Made by a program: the position numbers and the translations under genes
Assembly: GCA_002327255.1 (NCBI GenBank)
Contig: DCUM01000030.1
Span: 1 to 14,096, forward strand
Direction: 5' to 3'
Source of the DNA: a bacterium UBA2214
GTDB lineage: Bacteria > Zhuqueibacterota > Zhuqueibacteria > Residuimicrobiales > Residuimicrobiaceae
DNA: 14,096 nt
Shown here: positions 1 through 7,290 of the stretch, piece by piece
Layout: every line of letters starts with the position of its first letter
Position numbering within the stretch: the stretch's first letter is position 1
The notes under the pieces: generated by a model
Databases searched by the model: none
Seen by the model: only the letters and a program-made list of their open reading frames with translations
Told to the model about the DNA's origin: nothing

Positions 1-66
1 TGCCTGCTGCCAACTGCCTGCTGCCCACTGCCTGCTGCCTGCTGCCCACTGCCTGCTGCCCGCTGC
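1..66. repeat. Heptanucleotide tandem array (CTGCCNR), cut by the window edge
   Basis: Nine units of seven bases with consensus CTGCCNR can be read (the first lacks one base), followed by a partial CTGC. The variable last two bases are TG, CA, AA or CG. Positions 14-34 and 35-55 are identical, so there is a higher-order 21-bp period of three heptamers. The array begins one base after the TAA stop of the neighbouring gene and continues past base 1, so its full length is unknown. Heptanucleotide intergenic arrays (STRR) are known from cyanobacteria with a different unit; similarity of function is only inference. It is not a CRISPR, since there are no spacers. Confidence 0.85.
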
Positions 67-67
67 T

Positions 68-1090
68 TTACCGGTCGATGGTCTCGAGGTCGGTCAGCCA
101 GCACACCAGCAGCTCCAGCTCCGCGGCGGTGATCTGGCCGAGCCGATGCAGCTCTTCATAACACGCCAGCAGATTCTCGCCCAGGGCCGTGATGCCCGGT
201 TTCAAGGGGGTCTCTGCCAGTGTGCGGCAGATGGCTTCGTTATGGAGATAGCCGACCACCTCATCCTGAAAATCGCGCATCAGATTATGCTCGTTACGCT
301 CCTGCACCACCGTGGCGTCATGAAACAGCAGCCACCAATCGTTCTCCCAGGCGATACGCTGCGCCACAAAACTGCGCCAGATATCGGTCATGCGAAAAGA
401 GCAGAACGCCGGCAGATAAAGCAGTGGAAACGCCTCGCGGAACCAGGTGGTATTCTGACTGTTGAACGGGCACCAGGTGTCACGGCCCAGCGCCAGTGCC
501 GGCCCGTTTTCGAAGCGCTCGGGCAATGGCAGCGTGAGGCGAAAGATGGCATCCACATCCGGATTGCCATCGGCCAGTCCCTGCTGGATGGGCGCGTGGA
601 CACGGCCTTGCGGCAGCGCATTCAGGGCGGGCACGGGTTTGCGAATTTCCCGCAGCAGGAATCCTCTCGGCCAGGAGAGCTGGGGGCTGAAATACGCATA
701 GACATTCAGCCACCCGGCGGATGCAGCGAGGCGCGCGGCATGTTCCCGCTGCCGCGTCTGCCAGAACGCGTCATAGGGCAGATTGTCATCATCGGTCTCG
801 ACGATGATATCAGCGCCATCCCGCATCGCCAGCAGGTAACCGATCGCCTTGCGCGCATAATGCCGCGTGGGACACTGCCGGGCGAATTGCAATCCGGTCT
901 CGAGCTGCTCTTCATAACTGACAAAGGTGCACCCCGGCAGATCAAATGAACTCGGGCTGGAAACATCCCCGATGACGTAAAATTTCCAGTTCTTCTCCCG
1001 GCAGCCCGCCGCGATGGCGCTCATGACGGCATTGGGGGCGGCGATGGAGGTGATGATCACAGCGACATTTTCTGACATGCCTTTATCCAT
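68..1090 (-). CDS. STELLO/DUF288-family glycosyltransferase-like protein
   Basis: A 340-residue protein. Residues 8-16 (VAVIITSIA) open a nucleotide-binding-type fold, and ETDDDN at 98-103 is a DxD-like metal/nucleotide-sugar motif. Blocks typical of the STELLO family (PF03385) follow: WPRGFLL at 140-146, QQGLADGNPDVDAIFRLT at 169-186 and CPFNSQNTTWF at 207-217. Plant STELLO proteins are Golgi membrane proteins needed for cellulose synthase assembly. Bacterial members are soluble, single-domain and poorly characterised. This one has no signal peptide or membrane segment, so a cytoplasmic transferase acting on a glycan or nucleotide-sugar intermediate is plausible. The frame is open further upstream to 1363, but that part overlaps the GT2 gene. 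I chose the ATG at 1090, 28 bp after the GT2 stop; its ribosome site is weak, and the ATG at 1078 is an alternative. It is the last gene of the operon. Family call is firm; substrate is unknown. Confidence 0.85.
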   Translation of the reverse strand: MDKGMSENVAVIITSIAAPNAVMSAIAAGCREKNWKFYVIGDVSSPSSFDLPGCTFVSYEEQLETGLQFARQCPTRHYARKAIGYLLAMRDGADIIVETDDDNLPYDAFWQTRQREHAARLAASAGWLNVYAYFSPQLSWPRGFLLREIRKPVPALNALPQGRVHAPIQQGLADGNPDVDAIFRLTLPLPERFENGPALALGRDTWCPFNSQNTTWFREAFPLLYLPAFCSFRMTDIWRSFVAQRIAWENDWWLLFHDATVVQERNEHNLMRDFQDEVVGYLHNEAICRTLAETPLKPGITALGENLLACYEELHRLGQITAAELELLVCWLTDLETIDR

Positions 1091-1118
1091 TTCGTTTTCT
1101 TTGTGTCCGAGAAAAAGT

Positions 1119-1880
1119 TCATGCCGGGTTATTGCGCCACAGCGTCCCTTCTTTGCGCATGCGCCGCAGCCGTTTGAGATGGGTGAACGCGTCCTGCAGC
1201 GTTTTGTTGCTGACGGGGTGGTTGCCGGCGCGATAATGAATCGGAACCTCTTTGATCCTGAAATCATGGGCAAAGGTGCGAATCTCCGTCTGAAAAAAAG
1301 GTCCACGCGAATGAATGCCACGGCGCAGTATCGCGGCCAGGGCCTCCCGGGTGAACAATTCAAATCCGGAGGCCATGTCTTTGAGCCGCGTGCCCAGGAA
1401 CCAGTTGGTGAGCAGCGATCCGCCGCGACTGATGAGATAACGTTTCAAAGGGGTCTCCGTAAAGCGGGCCCCTTTTATGAAACGACTGCCGAAGACGCTA
1501 TCGTATCCTTCGGCCATGGTCGCGAAAAAGAGCGGAATGTCCTCGGGCTGATGGCTGAACCCCGCATCGATCTCGAGAATCCAGTCGCATTCCGAGAGGA
1601 TGGCTTCGCGGTAGCCGCGCATATAGGCGTCCACGACGCTGCGGTTTTCCTCCGCATAAACGACGCGCAGTTCCGGGATTTGCCGGGCGCTGTCGCGCAG
1701 CAAGTCACAGGTGCCGTCTGTACAGACGCGATCAAAGATGGTGAAAAATTGAATCTCCTGAAAGGAGAACGACCGGCACACGCCGAGCACGGCGCGCACA
1801 AAATCGACCGCATTGTCGCGCTCATTGGCCATGGGACAGACGATGCCCAGGCGAATTTTGGTAAAGGTACTGGATGGCAT
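1119..1880 (-). CDS. GT2 family glycosyltransferase, dolichol-phosphate-mannose-synthase-like
   Basis: A 253-residue GT-A glycosyltransferase. The N-terminal strand IRLGIVCPMANERDN (9-23) matches the 'P.xNE' opening of DPM1-like enzymes. EIDAGFSHQPED (103-114) corresponds to the family's DAD-x-SHxPE motif, here with Gly instead of the second Asp (D105-A-G). GSRFIKG (131-137), SRGGSLLTNWFLG (151-163), SGFELF (171-176) and EVPIHY (211-216) also fit. No C-terminal membrane segments are present, so it is the short soluble type. Such enzymes usually transfer a hexose from a nucleotide sugar to polyprenyl phosphate, giving the donor that membrane transferases of the GT117 or GT39 kind use. A GT117-like gene lies two genes upstream in the same operon. 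The ATG at 1880 has AAGGA four bases upstream; the in-frame TTG at 1904 lacks this. Donor and acceptor are not readable from sequence. Confidence 0.85.
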   Translation of the reverse strand: MPSSTFTKIRLGIVCPMANERDNAVDFVRAVLGVCRSFSFQEIQFFTIFDRVCTDGTCDLLRDSARQIPELRVVYAEENRSVVDAYMRGYREAILSECDWILEIDAGFSHQPEDIPLFFATMAEGYDSVFGSRFIKGARFTETPLKRYLISRGGSLLTNWFLGTRLKDMASGFELFTREALAAILRRGIHSRGPFFQTEIRTFAHDFRIKEVPIHYRAGNHPVSNKTLQDAFTHLKRLRRMRKEGTLWRNNPA

Positions 1881-1972
1881 ATAATCCTTGCATTTCTCAG
1901 GCAAACGCTGCTATTGGATCACATCAATCACACTTCGCGTCATGAACAGATCAGAACGGCAAACACCACGAC

Positions 1973-4660
1973 CTATTCGTCCTCCCTGTTTATCGGATAC
2001 AGGGTTGGACGGGTAAAGACCCGCACGTTGCGCGGCGGCTGCGGCGGCTGCTGATCCCGGGCGCTGATGATGAACACCACCGGTGAACCCGTCAGTCCGG
2101 GGGCTTCTGCGCGCACCACATAGGCCTCATCTCCGGCTTCATACCCAAGGCGGAAACGCGTGTGCGCTTTGCCGTCCTGGTCAGTAACGGCGCGCAGGGA
2201 ATCGAGACAACGATCCGCGCTGGTGGTGCGATAGAGACGGAACCAGAGTGGATATCCGGAAACCGGATTGTCATAGCGGTCGCTGATGCGCACAGCCACC
2301 GAGTCCTCCAGCATCTGGCCGCTCCAGTCACTGCGCTGCAAAGCCCCGAGAGCGGCAATGCGCCAGGCGGGCGCGCTGGCGGCTGTGGCGTTGAATTTCA
2401 GGGGCGCGTTCTGCAATAATCCCGCAGGGCCTGTGGCGTTGACCTCGAGCTGCTGGGTGACTCCGGCGCGCGGGCCCGATATCCACCCAACCGCCGCTTC
2501 ACCCGCTGCATCGCTGTAAACAACGGCCGTGCTTTCGGCGGATGCGGCCAAAACCCCGCCGCCCGAGAGTATGCGGTAGTGCACCGCATGACCGGCAACC
2601 GGGTGACCCTCGTGATCCAGAACCGCCACACGGACGGGCGGCAACAGGGTGTCGCCGGCCACACCGCTGAGCGGCTGCGTTGAGCGCGCCAGCAAAGCGG
2701 CGGCCGTTGGCTGCAGCGCCGCACCGGGGTAGTAAAACGCCCAGAGGCGGAAAACGCTCCAGCCCCCGGCATAGGGGGCGGGATCGAAACGCAGCCGCAA
2801 GGTGCTCAAGCCCCGCGTCAACGCGGCGGGCAGTTCGAATTCGCTGTCGCGCCAGCTTTTGGCATCGTTCTCGCCGGCATCGTACCAGGTGCCCACTTTG
2901 GAATCCTGAAGATAGACGTCCGCTTTTTGTCCGGCCAGCGCATAATCGAGCCGCCGCCGCAGGCGGATGCCGTCATTGGCAGCGGGTATTTGCAGAGTGA
3001 CTTCGGCGGGTGTGCGCAGCACGCGGCCGTCGTCGACAATGGTGATATGATCCGCATCCCCTTCATAATAAGCGCTGCGCGTGGTGACCGCTTCGCTGCC
3101 GCTGCGCCACGCATGCGCCTGTTCCAGGGCGGTCTTGCCGACATCGAGAGAATCGCACGGCAGCAGCTCCGCAGCGGCGCCGCCATACCAGAAGAGCAGC
3201 GTCCGGTACCAGGCCGGGATATTGTTGAAATCGCCATGTTCCAGGCCAAAACGCAGGTGACGGTAAAAATCGATGCGATCCCCCAAAAAGAACCGATAGC
3301 AGGTGACGCGATCCTCCTCGCGCGGCAGTCCGAACGGCTGGCCGTGCAGGGCTTGCGAGAAAGGACCATTGGAGAAATAGTTGCCGCCGTTGACAAAATC
3401 TTCCGTTCCCGTGCCGTAAATCTGTGGTGTGGCGCTGCCATCGATGTAAATCCGTTCATCGCCCTCGAGATAGCGCGGCTTGGTGGTGCCGCCTTTGGTC
3501 ATGTCCAGCACACATCCCACCACCGTGCCACGGCCGGCCGTCTCCAGCAGGAGGACATCTTCGCCCATGACCGCGTCCTGCGATCGATAGGTTGCGCGAA
3601 AATAGCCGAAATCTTCACCCAGCCCGTCGACAGGGCCGGGCAGATAGGCGACTTTTACGGCGATGGTTCCGGCATTGCCGCCGCGACTCTGCAGCGACAA
3701 ACGCGCACTGCTGCGAAAGGGCATGGGGAAATAGCAATAAAAGCGTCTCGTCTCCCGACTGGCGCCGACGAAGAGCGAACGGCACGCCACATCGCCGATG
3801 GCGCCGCCGAAAAAAGCCGTGAAGGGTGCAGAGACATCGGCAGTGGTGTGGCCGTCGAAGGTGATATGCAGCCACAGATTATCGCACCAGGTGATAAATG
3901 CCTCGGGGCTGAGCGCCACCAGGCCCTGCACCTCCAGCGCATGAATGGTGCCGGGAGCGGGGATATTGATGCTGTGCGTTTCGCCGCCGGACAGCGTGAA
4001 TGTTTCGCTGATGGCCGTCAAGGCGGCATTATGGTAGAGAAGCTGGCCCGCATTCTCGAAGAGCTGGCGCGCGCCGCTGAGGTCTTCCCCGCCCGTGAAG
4101 GAAGAGACCGCGCTGCCCGGCGGAAATTTTTGATAGGTGATATTGTAGTAAAGCGGGAAATCGGTCAGCACGATCTTGAGTGATTTTTCAAAAGGGATGG
4201 GCACATAGCAGTAGAACCCGCCGCTGGAAGCGCGCTCATCCCCCGCCAGCGGCGCCAGGAAAGGCGCCCGGGTGCCGCTGAAAAAGTCGCGGAGGCCCAT
4301 ATCGATACGCGGCACGCTCTCGCCGTCAAAATAGAAACGGATATTGCATTCCGGGAAAAAGGTGAACCAGATGCGGTAGACGCAGCCCGGCCCCTCTTCA
4401 TCCAGCAGCACATAATGGCCGTTTTCCCGGTACAGATAGGACGTAATGCCGGGCTCGTTACTGCCCCCGTCGCTGTTGCCGCCGCTGCGGTCGTAGCTGG
4501 AGACCTGAAGGATGCGCCCCTGCTGGCCAAAGCGCGGCAGGATTTGATCCGCAGCGAGGGCTGTCACACCCACCGCATCCTGCGCGAAACCACTGCCGGT
4601 CACACTCTGCAGGATAAAAACGCCCAGCAAAACAATCTGAGACAAGAATGCGCTCTGCAT
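1973..4660 (-). CDS. Secreted DUF2961/GH172-family glycoside hydrolase with two C-terminal Ig-like domains
   Basis: An 895-residue protein. Residues 1-26 look like a signal peptide ending near GFAQ-D, although its n-region has no Lys or Arg. The DUF2961 (GH172) core spans about 45-645. Its signature is YLEGDERIYIDG (397-408) followed by GTGTEDF (416-422). E399 and E420 are 21 residues apart, matching the two catalytic glutamates known in the GH172 alpha-fructofuranosidase (E270/E291). Characterised GH172 enzymes act on difructose dianhydride I and on D-arabinofuranosides. Residues about 655-760 and 765-867 resemble bacterial Ig-like (Big_1, invasin-type) domains, each with a 'D..G.PV.G' strand. 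The protein ends in a short PP-rich tail (870-895). The ATG at 4660 overlaps the TGA of the upstream GT117 gene by one base, so translation is probably coupled. Family and secretion are well supported; an arabinofuranoside- or fructofuranoside-like substrate is inference. Confidence 0.88.
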   Translation of the reverse strand: MQSAFLSQIVLLGVFILQSVTGSGFAQDAVGVTALAADQILPRFGQQGRILQVSSYDRSGGNSDGGSNEPGITSYLYRENGHYVLLDEEGPGCVYRIWFTFFPECNIRFYFDGESVPRIDMGLRDFFSGTRAPFLAPLAGDERASSGGFYCYVPIPFEKSLKIVLTDFPLYYNITYQKFPPGSAVSSFTGGEDLSGARQLFENAGQLLYHNAALTAISETFTLSGGETHSINIPAPGTIHALEVQGLVALSPEAFITWCDNLWLHITFDGHTTADVSAPFTAFFGGAIGDVACRSLFVGASRETRRFYCYFPMPFRSSARLSLQSRGGNAGTIAVKVAYLPGPVDGLGEDFGYFRATYRSQDAVMGEDVLLLETAGRGTVVGCVLDMTKGGTTKPRYLEGDERIYIDGSATPQIYGTGTEDFVNGGNYFSNGPFSQALHGQPFGLPREEDRVTCYRFFLGDRIDFYRHLRFGLEHGDFNNIPAWYRTLLFWYGGAAAELLPCDSLDVGKTALEQAHAWRSGSEAVTTRSAYYEGDADHITIVDDGRVLRTPAEVTLQIPAANDGIRLRRRLDYALAGQKADVYLQDSKVGTWYDAGENDAKSWRDSEFELPAALTRGLSTLRLRFDPAPYAGGWSVFRLWAFYYPGAALQPTAAALLARSTQPLSGVAGDTLLPPVRVAVLDHEGHPVAGHAVHYRILSGGGVLAASAESTAVVYSDAAGEAAVGWISGPRAGVTQQLEVNATGPAGLLQNAPLKFNATAASAPAWRIAALGALQRSDWSGQMLEDSVAVRISDRYDNPVSGYPLWFRLYRTTSADRCLDSLRAVTDQDGKAHTRFRLGYEAGDEAYVVRAEAPGLTGSPVVFIISARDQQPPQPPRNVRVFTRPTLYPINREDE

Positions 4661-6180
4661 CAGTTTTCCCCCCCTTCACTGATAATGATGGGCGCCCTGG
4701 CCGCCATGCGATACAACCAGGGCGTCACCGCTGTCATCTCATAGGCATCCCGCTGCAACGTCTGCCGGAAGGTGAATGGCACATCGTAAAAATAAACGGT
4801 CATTCCGGGGGAGAGCGTCGTCCGGGTTTCAAAGAGGCTGAGCGGCCGATTCTCATAGAGATAGTCGTGCAGTTTCGCGGCATTGTCAAAGGGCAGAATA
4901 TGAATATTGCGCGCCTGATAGTCGCCGGCGATGACATGGTAAAGGAAATAGTGCCAGTGATGGCTGTTGGGGCAGACGATGAGGGCATCCCGGCCTACCA
5001 TCTGCAGGGTCTCCTCGACGCGCGGGTCCGCCACATCGCGGTTGACGACGCGAATATGCGGCAAATTGCACGCAAAGTTGATCACGGGAAAGAGCACCAG
5101 CGCGGCGACGGCCCATTTCTGCATTCTGCTCCCCAGTTTGCGGATGATCTCCTGGCAGCCATAAGCCAGCAGCACGGCGAGAAACATATGACTCGGCAAA
5201 AGATAGGCATAGATGTCGGTGATGCGGTAGTTCAGGGCATAGCCGACATTGCCAAGAAAGGCGAGTGCGATGCAAATTTGCCAGCGACGGTCTTGCAGCC
5301 GCAGAAAGCCGTACACCGCGACGGCCAGCAACAGGCCGTATTCACGGAAAAAGAGCCTGGCAAACAACGGGATGCGCTCGACCAGGATCTGCGACAAGGA
5401 GTAGGAGAACATCATCCCCTTGGCGTGGCCGCCGCTCAAATACCAGAATAATTTCCCGATGGTGGGGGTCTGCATGGCGAGATAGGGCGTCGCCGGATCA
5501 TAATAACGCCAGAACAGATAGCCGTATTGCGCCGCCGCCAGGAGCCCGAGCAACGTCAGCCAGCCGATGCGGCGCCAATCTGTAAACACGGAACGGTCAT
5601 CCACCCAGAGCAGATAGAGGATCGCCGGCAGAAAAGTGATCATGGTGAGATGGTTGCCGAACGAAAAGGCATAGCATCCCAGCGCGAGATAGAAATGGAG
5701 ATTCTTGCGCGTCTGATGCCACTTCAACAGAAAGAAAAACACCAGGCTCACATAGAGGAGATTGAAGGAATAGACTTCGGCGATGATCGACTGCACCCAG
5801 ATGGAAAGATTCAGGGCGAAACCCGATGTGACGAGAAATGCGACGGGCGTGCCGATCCCCATTGCTTTCATCTTGTAAAAGATCACCAGGGCAGCGAGGA
5901 TGGTGAAGAGGCCGGAAAGGAGGTTGGCCTTCAGGGGGACTTCGCCAAAGGGAAACAGCGTGACGAAGAGATGATTGATGACGGTATAGGCGGGATAACC
6001 GGTCAAATGCGGAACACCCAGCACCTTGCCGACCAGTTGAAATTCAGCGGTATCGTCGGTGTAACCCAAACCGGGAAGTGCGGTTGCGGCATAGAGAGCC
6101 GCCAGAAGGAGCACCAGCAGCGGCGCGGCCCATTTAGTCCCATATCGAGAGGTGATCAGATTCATAATGCCAATATCCAC
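4660..6180 (-). CDS. GT117/DUF2723 (TMEM260-like) integral membrane glycosyltransferase
   Basis: A 506-residue polytopic protein with roughly ten or more hydrophobic segments between residues 17 and 370 and a soluble C-terminal part from about 375 to 506. The first loop after TM1 carries YTDDTAEFQLVGKVLGVPHLTGYP (40-63), which matches the DUF2723 signature: acidic D42/D43 and E46, then H58 and GYP. E135 (SIIAEVYSFN) and the GNHLTM block (175-180) are also typical. The family is GT-C-like. Human TMEM260 is a protein O-mannosyltransferase, so this protein may move a lipid-linked sugar to an extracytoplasmic acceptor. The start is GTG at 6180, 15 bp after the deacetylase stop, with CAGGA ten bases upstream; ATG at 6165 is the alternative. 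Its last codons contain a run of seven Gs and its stop overlaps the GH172 start. The GT2 gene downstream could supply the polyprenyl-linked donor. Acceptor is unknown. Confidence 0.85.
   Translation of the reverse strand: MDIGIMNLITSRYGTKWAAPLLVLLLAALYAATALPGLGYTDDTAEFQLVGKVLGVPHLTGYPAYTVINHLFVTLFPFGEVPLKANLLSGLFTILAALVIFYKMKAMGIGTPVAFLVTSGFALNLSIWVQSIIAEVYSFNLLYVSLVFFFLLKWHQTRKNLHFYLALGCYAFSFGNHLTMITFLPAILYLLWVDDRSVFTDWRRIGWLTLLGLLAAAQYGYLFWRYYDPATPYLAMQTPTIGKLFWYLSGGHAKGMMFSYSLSQILVERIPLFARLFFREYGLLLAVAVYGFLRLQDRRWQICIALAFLGNVGYALNYRITDIYAYLLPSHMFLAVLLAYGCQEIIRKLGSRMQKWAVAALVLFPVINFACNLPHIRVVNRDVADPRVEETLQMVGRDALIVCPNSHHWHYFLYHVIAGDYQARNIHILPFDNAAKLHDYLYENRPLSLFETRTTLSPGMTVYFYDVPFTFRQTLQRDAYEMTAVTPWLYRMAARAPIIISEGGEN
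4668..4674 (-). repeat. G7 homopolymer at the GT117/GH172 gene junction
   Basis: The coding strand reads seven Gs, four As, then CTGATG. The Gs encode glycines near the GT117 C-terminus and also form the purine-rich region upstream of the GH172 ATG. One extra G, or a -1 shift, would put the GT117 frame into the GH172 frame and bypass the TGA. Whether slippage occurs cannot be told from one sequence. Confidence 0.6.
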
Positions 6181-6195
6181 ATGGTTTGCATCCTG

Positions 6196-7224
6196 TCAGG
6201 AGGTCAATGCATAAAACGGTTGTTTGTGAAAAGCGGTGCGCAGCTGCTGCGGCAGATTGGTTTTTTCATGGCTGCCCGCGCGCTGATCGCACCAGACGCG
6301 ATTGCGAATAAAATCGACATCCCGTTTGAAATCCTTTGAATCGAAAAAGAGACCGAGATGCGGATGCTGCCGGCGCAAGGCGAGCAGAAAGTGCCGCTCG
6401 ATGCCATCGCCGCAGCGCGGAAAGGCGAACGGGACACGTGCCTGGCCGCTCCAAATACGCACCAGATTCGCCGAGGTGAGAATCTCCGCGGCCATTTGCT
6501 CCGCCGTCAACTCCGACAGGCGCGCATGGGTGTGCGAATGCGCACCCAGACAGTGCCCCTCGCGCTTCAATTCCTGGACCATTTCGCTCGTCATATAGGG
6601 CTGTTGTGTTTGCAGAAAGCCGGCACTGTCGATGCCAAGCCGAGCGGCGATCTGCTGCACCACCTCCTGCCGGGTGGAGCGCAGCGCCAGAAACCAGGTT
6701 CGAAACGCCTCGACACCGGCAAAACGCTTCTCAAACGATGCGCCCCATTCGGCCAGGAGAGGGCGGCTGTAATCGGACGGCATCTTTTCCACCTCCCGCA
6801 GACACAGGGCCATCAAATGGCGGTGAAAGAGCACCTGATTGCCGATCCAGGCCGTGGTCAGGAAAAAAACGGCCGGGACGCCCTCTTCCCGGAGAATCGG
6901 CAGAACCACCGAGTGGCACTCGCGGCAGCCATCATCAAAGGTCACCAGAACCGGGATTTTGCCCTTCTCCTTCTGTACAGGCCCCGCTTCGATCTCCTCA
7001 TAAGAGACCGGGCGGAAATGGTTCTTGATATAACGCAAATCGGCGCGAAACATGCGGCTGTCTTTATAATCATAGAGGCCGCGGATATGGGGCAGTTCTT
7101 CATCGCTGACGACATGATAGCAGAGCGCGATCACTGGCGGCCGCCACAGGCGGGCATACCAAGAAACGGGCAGCGGGATACGGCCCGAGTGACGGAAAAA
7201 GCGATCGATCCATACACTTTTCAT
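6196..7224 (-). CDS. NodB-type polysaccharide deacetylase (carbohydrate esterase family 4)
   Basis: A 342-residue protein with a NodB fold. TFDDG at 95-99 is motif 1, giving the catalytic base D97 and metal ligand D98. HSHTH at 229-233 provides the two metal-binding histidines (H229, H233) of motif 2, and FAFPRCGDG (266-274) corresponds to the motif 3 region. The N-terminal VIALCYHVVSDEELPHIRG (31-49) is the opening typical of PIG-L-unrelated NodB proteins in polysaccharide clusters. About 120 residues are inserted between motifs 1 and 2. No signal peptide is evident, so it probably acts in the cytoplasm or at the inner membrane on a lipid-linked or nucleotide-linked N-acetyl sugar. The ATG at 7224 has GGAGG five bases upstream; GTG at 7239 is a poorer in-frame start. 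Its neighbours are a GNAT-like protein upstream and GT117 downstream, so freeing an amine for re-acylation is an attractive but unproven role. Confidence 0.87.
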   Translation of the reverse strand: MKSVWIDRFFRHSGRIPLPVSWYARLWRPPVIALCYHVVSDEELPHIRGLYDYKDSRMFRADLRYIKNHFRPVSYEEIEAGPVQKEKGKIPVLVTFDDGCRECHSVVLPILREEGVPAVFFLTTAWIGNQVLFHRHLMALCLREVEKMPSDYSRPLLAEWGASFEKRFAGVEAFRTWFLALRSTRQEVVQQIAARLGIDSAGFLQTQQPYMTSEMVQELKREGHCLGAHSHTHARLSELTAEQMAAEILTSANLVRIWSGQARVPFAFPRCGDGIERHFLLALRRQHPHLGLFFDSKDFKRDVDFIRNRVWCDQRAGSHEKTNLPQQLRTAFHKQPFYALTS

Positions 7225-7271
7225 TGAGGCCTCCAGCACGCGATTTGCAGGGTTCCAGGCCGGTCATCCAT
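7221..7271 (-). CDS. Possible 16-residue leader or coupling ORF before the deacetylase gene
   Basis: In the 66-bp gap, ATG at 7271 is preceded by AAGGAG with a six-base spacer. It opens a 16-codon frame encoding MDDRPGTLQIACWRPQ, whose TGA overlaps the ATG of the deacetylase in the classic ATGA arrangement. Both the ribosome site and the overlap are visible. The peptide resembles nothing I know. It could be a translational-coupling leader, the remnant of an older N-terminus, or chance. Confidence 0.3.
   Translation of the reverse strand: MDDRPGTLQIACWRPQ
7230..7234 (-). promoter_or_regulatory. Ribosome binding site (GGAGG) deciding the deacetylase start
   Basis: GGAGG on the minus strand lies five bases before ATG 7224 and inside the longer GTG-started frame. 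This favours the ATG as the true start. Confidence 0.7.
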
Positions 7272-7290
7272 CTGCTGCTCCTTCAGGCTT

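Noticed and set aside
1..66. CRISPR array
   Set aside because: The units are seven bases long and directly abutting, with no spacers.
1091..1363. N-terminal extension of the STELLO-like protein
   Set aside because: The residues are a shadow of the GT2 C-terminus, and the family's first strand begins just after the ATG at 1090.
1881..1972. Terminator or small gene in the 92-bp gap between GH172 and GT2
   Set aside because: No stable stem with a U-tract was found, and the only small frame (ten codons) lacks a ribosome site.
1014..2054. 346-residue plus-strand frame spanning the GT2 gene and both its gaps
   Set aside because: It lies opposite three recognised genes, has no visible motif and no sensible neighbour.
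1973..2060. Type IX secretion C-terminal sorting domain on the GH172 protein
   Set aside because: The last residues lack the conserved sorting-domain strands and the YPNP-like motif.
2927..4183. 418-residue open frame on the plus strand opposite the GH172 gene
   Set aside because: It is a shadow of the GH172 catalytic core; the translation resembles no family.
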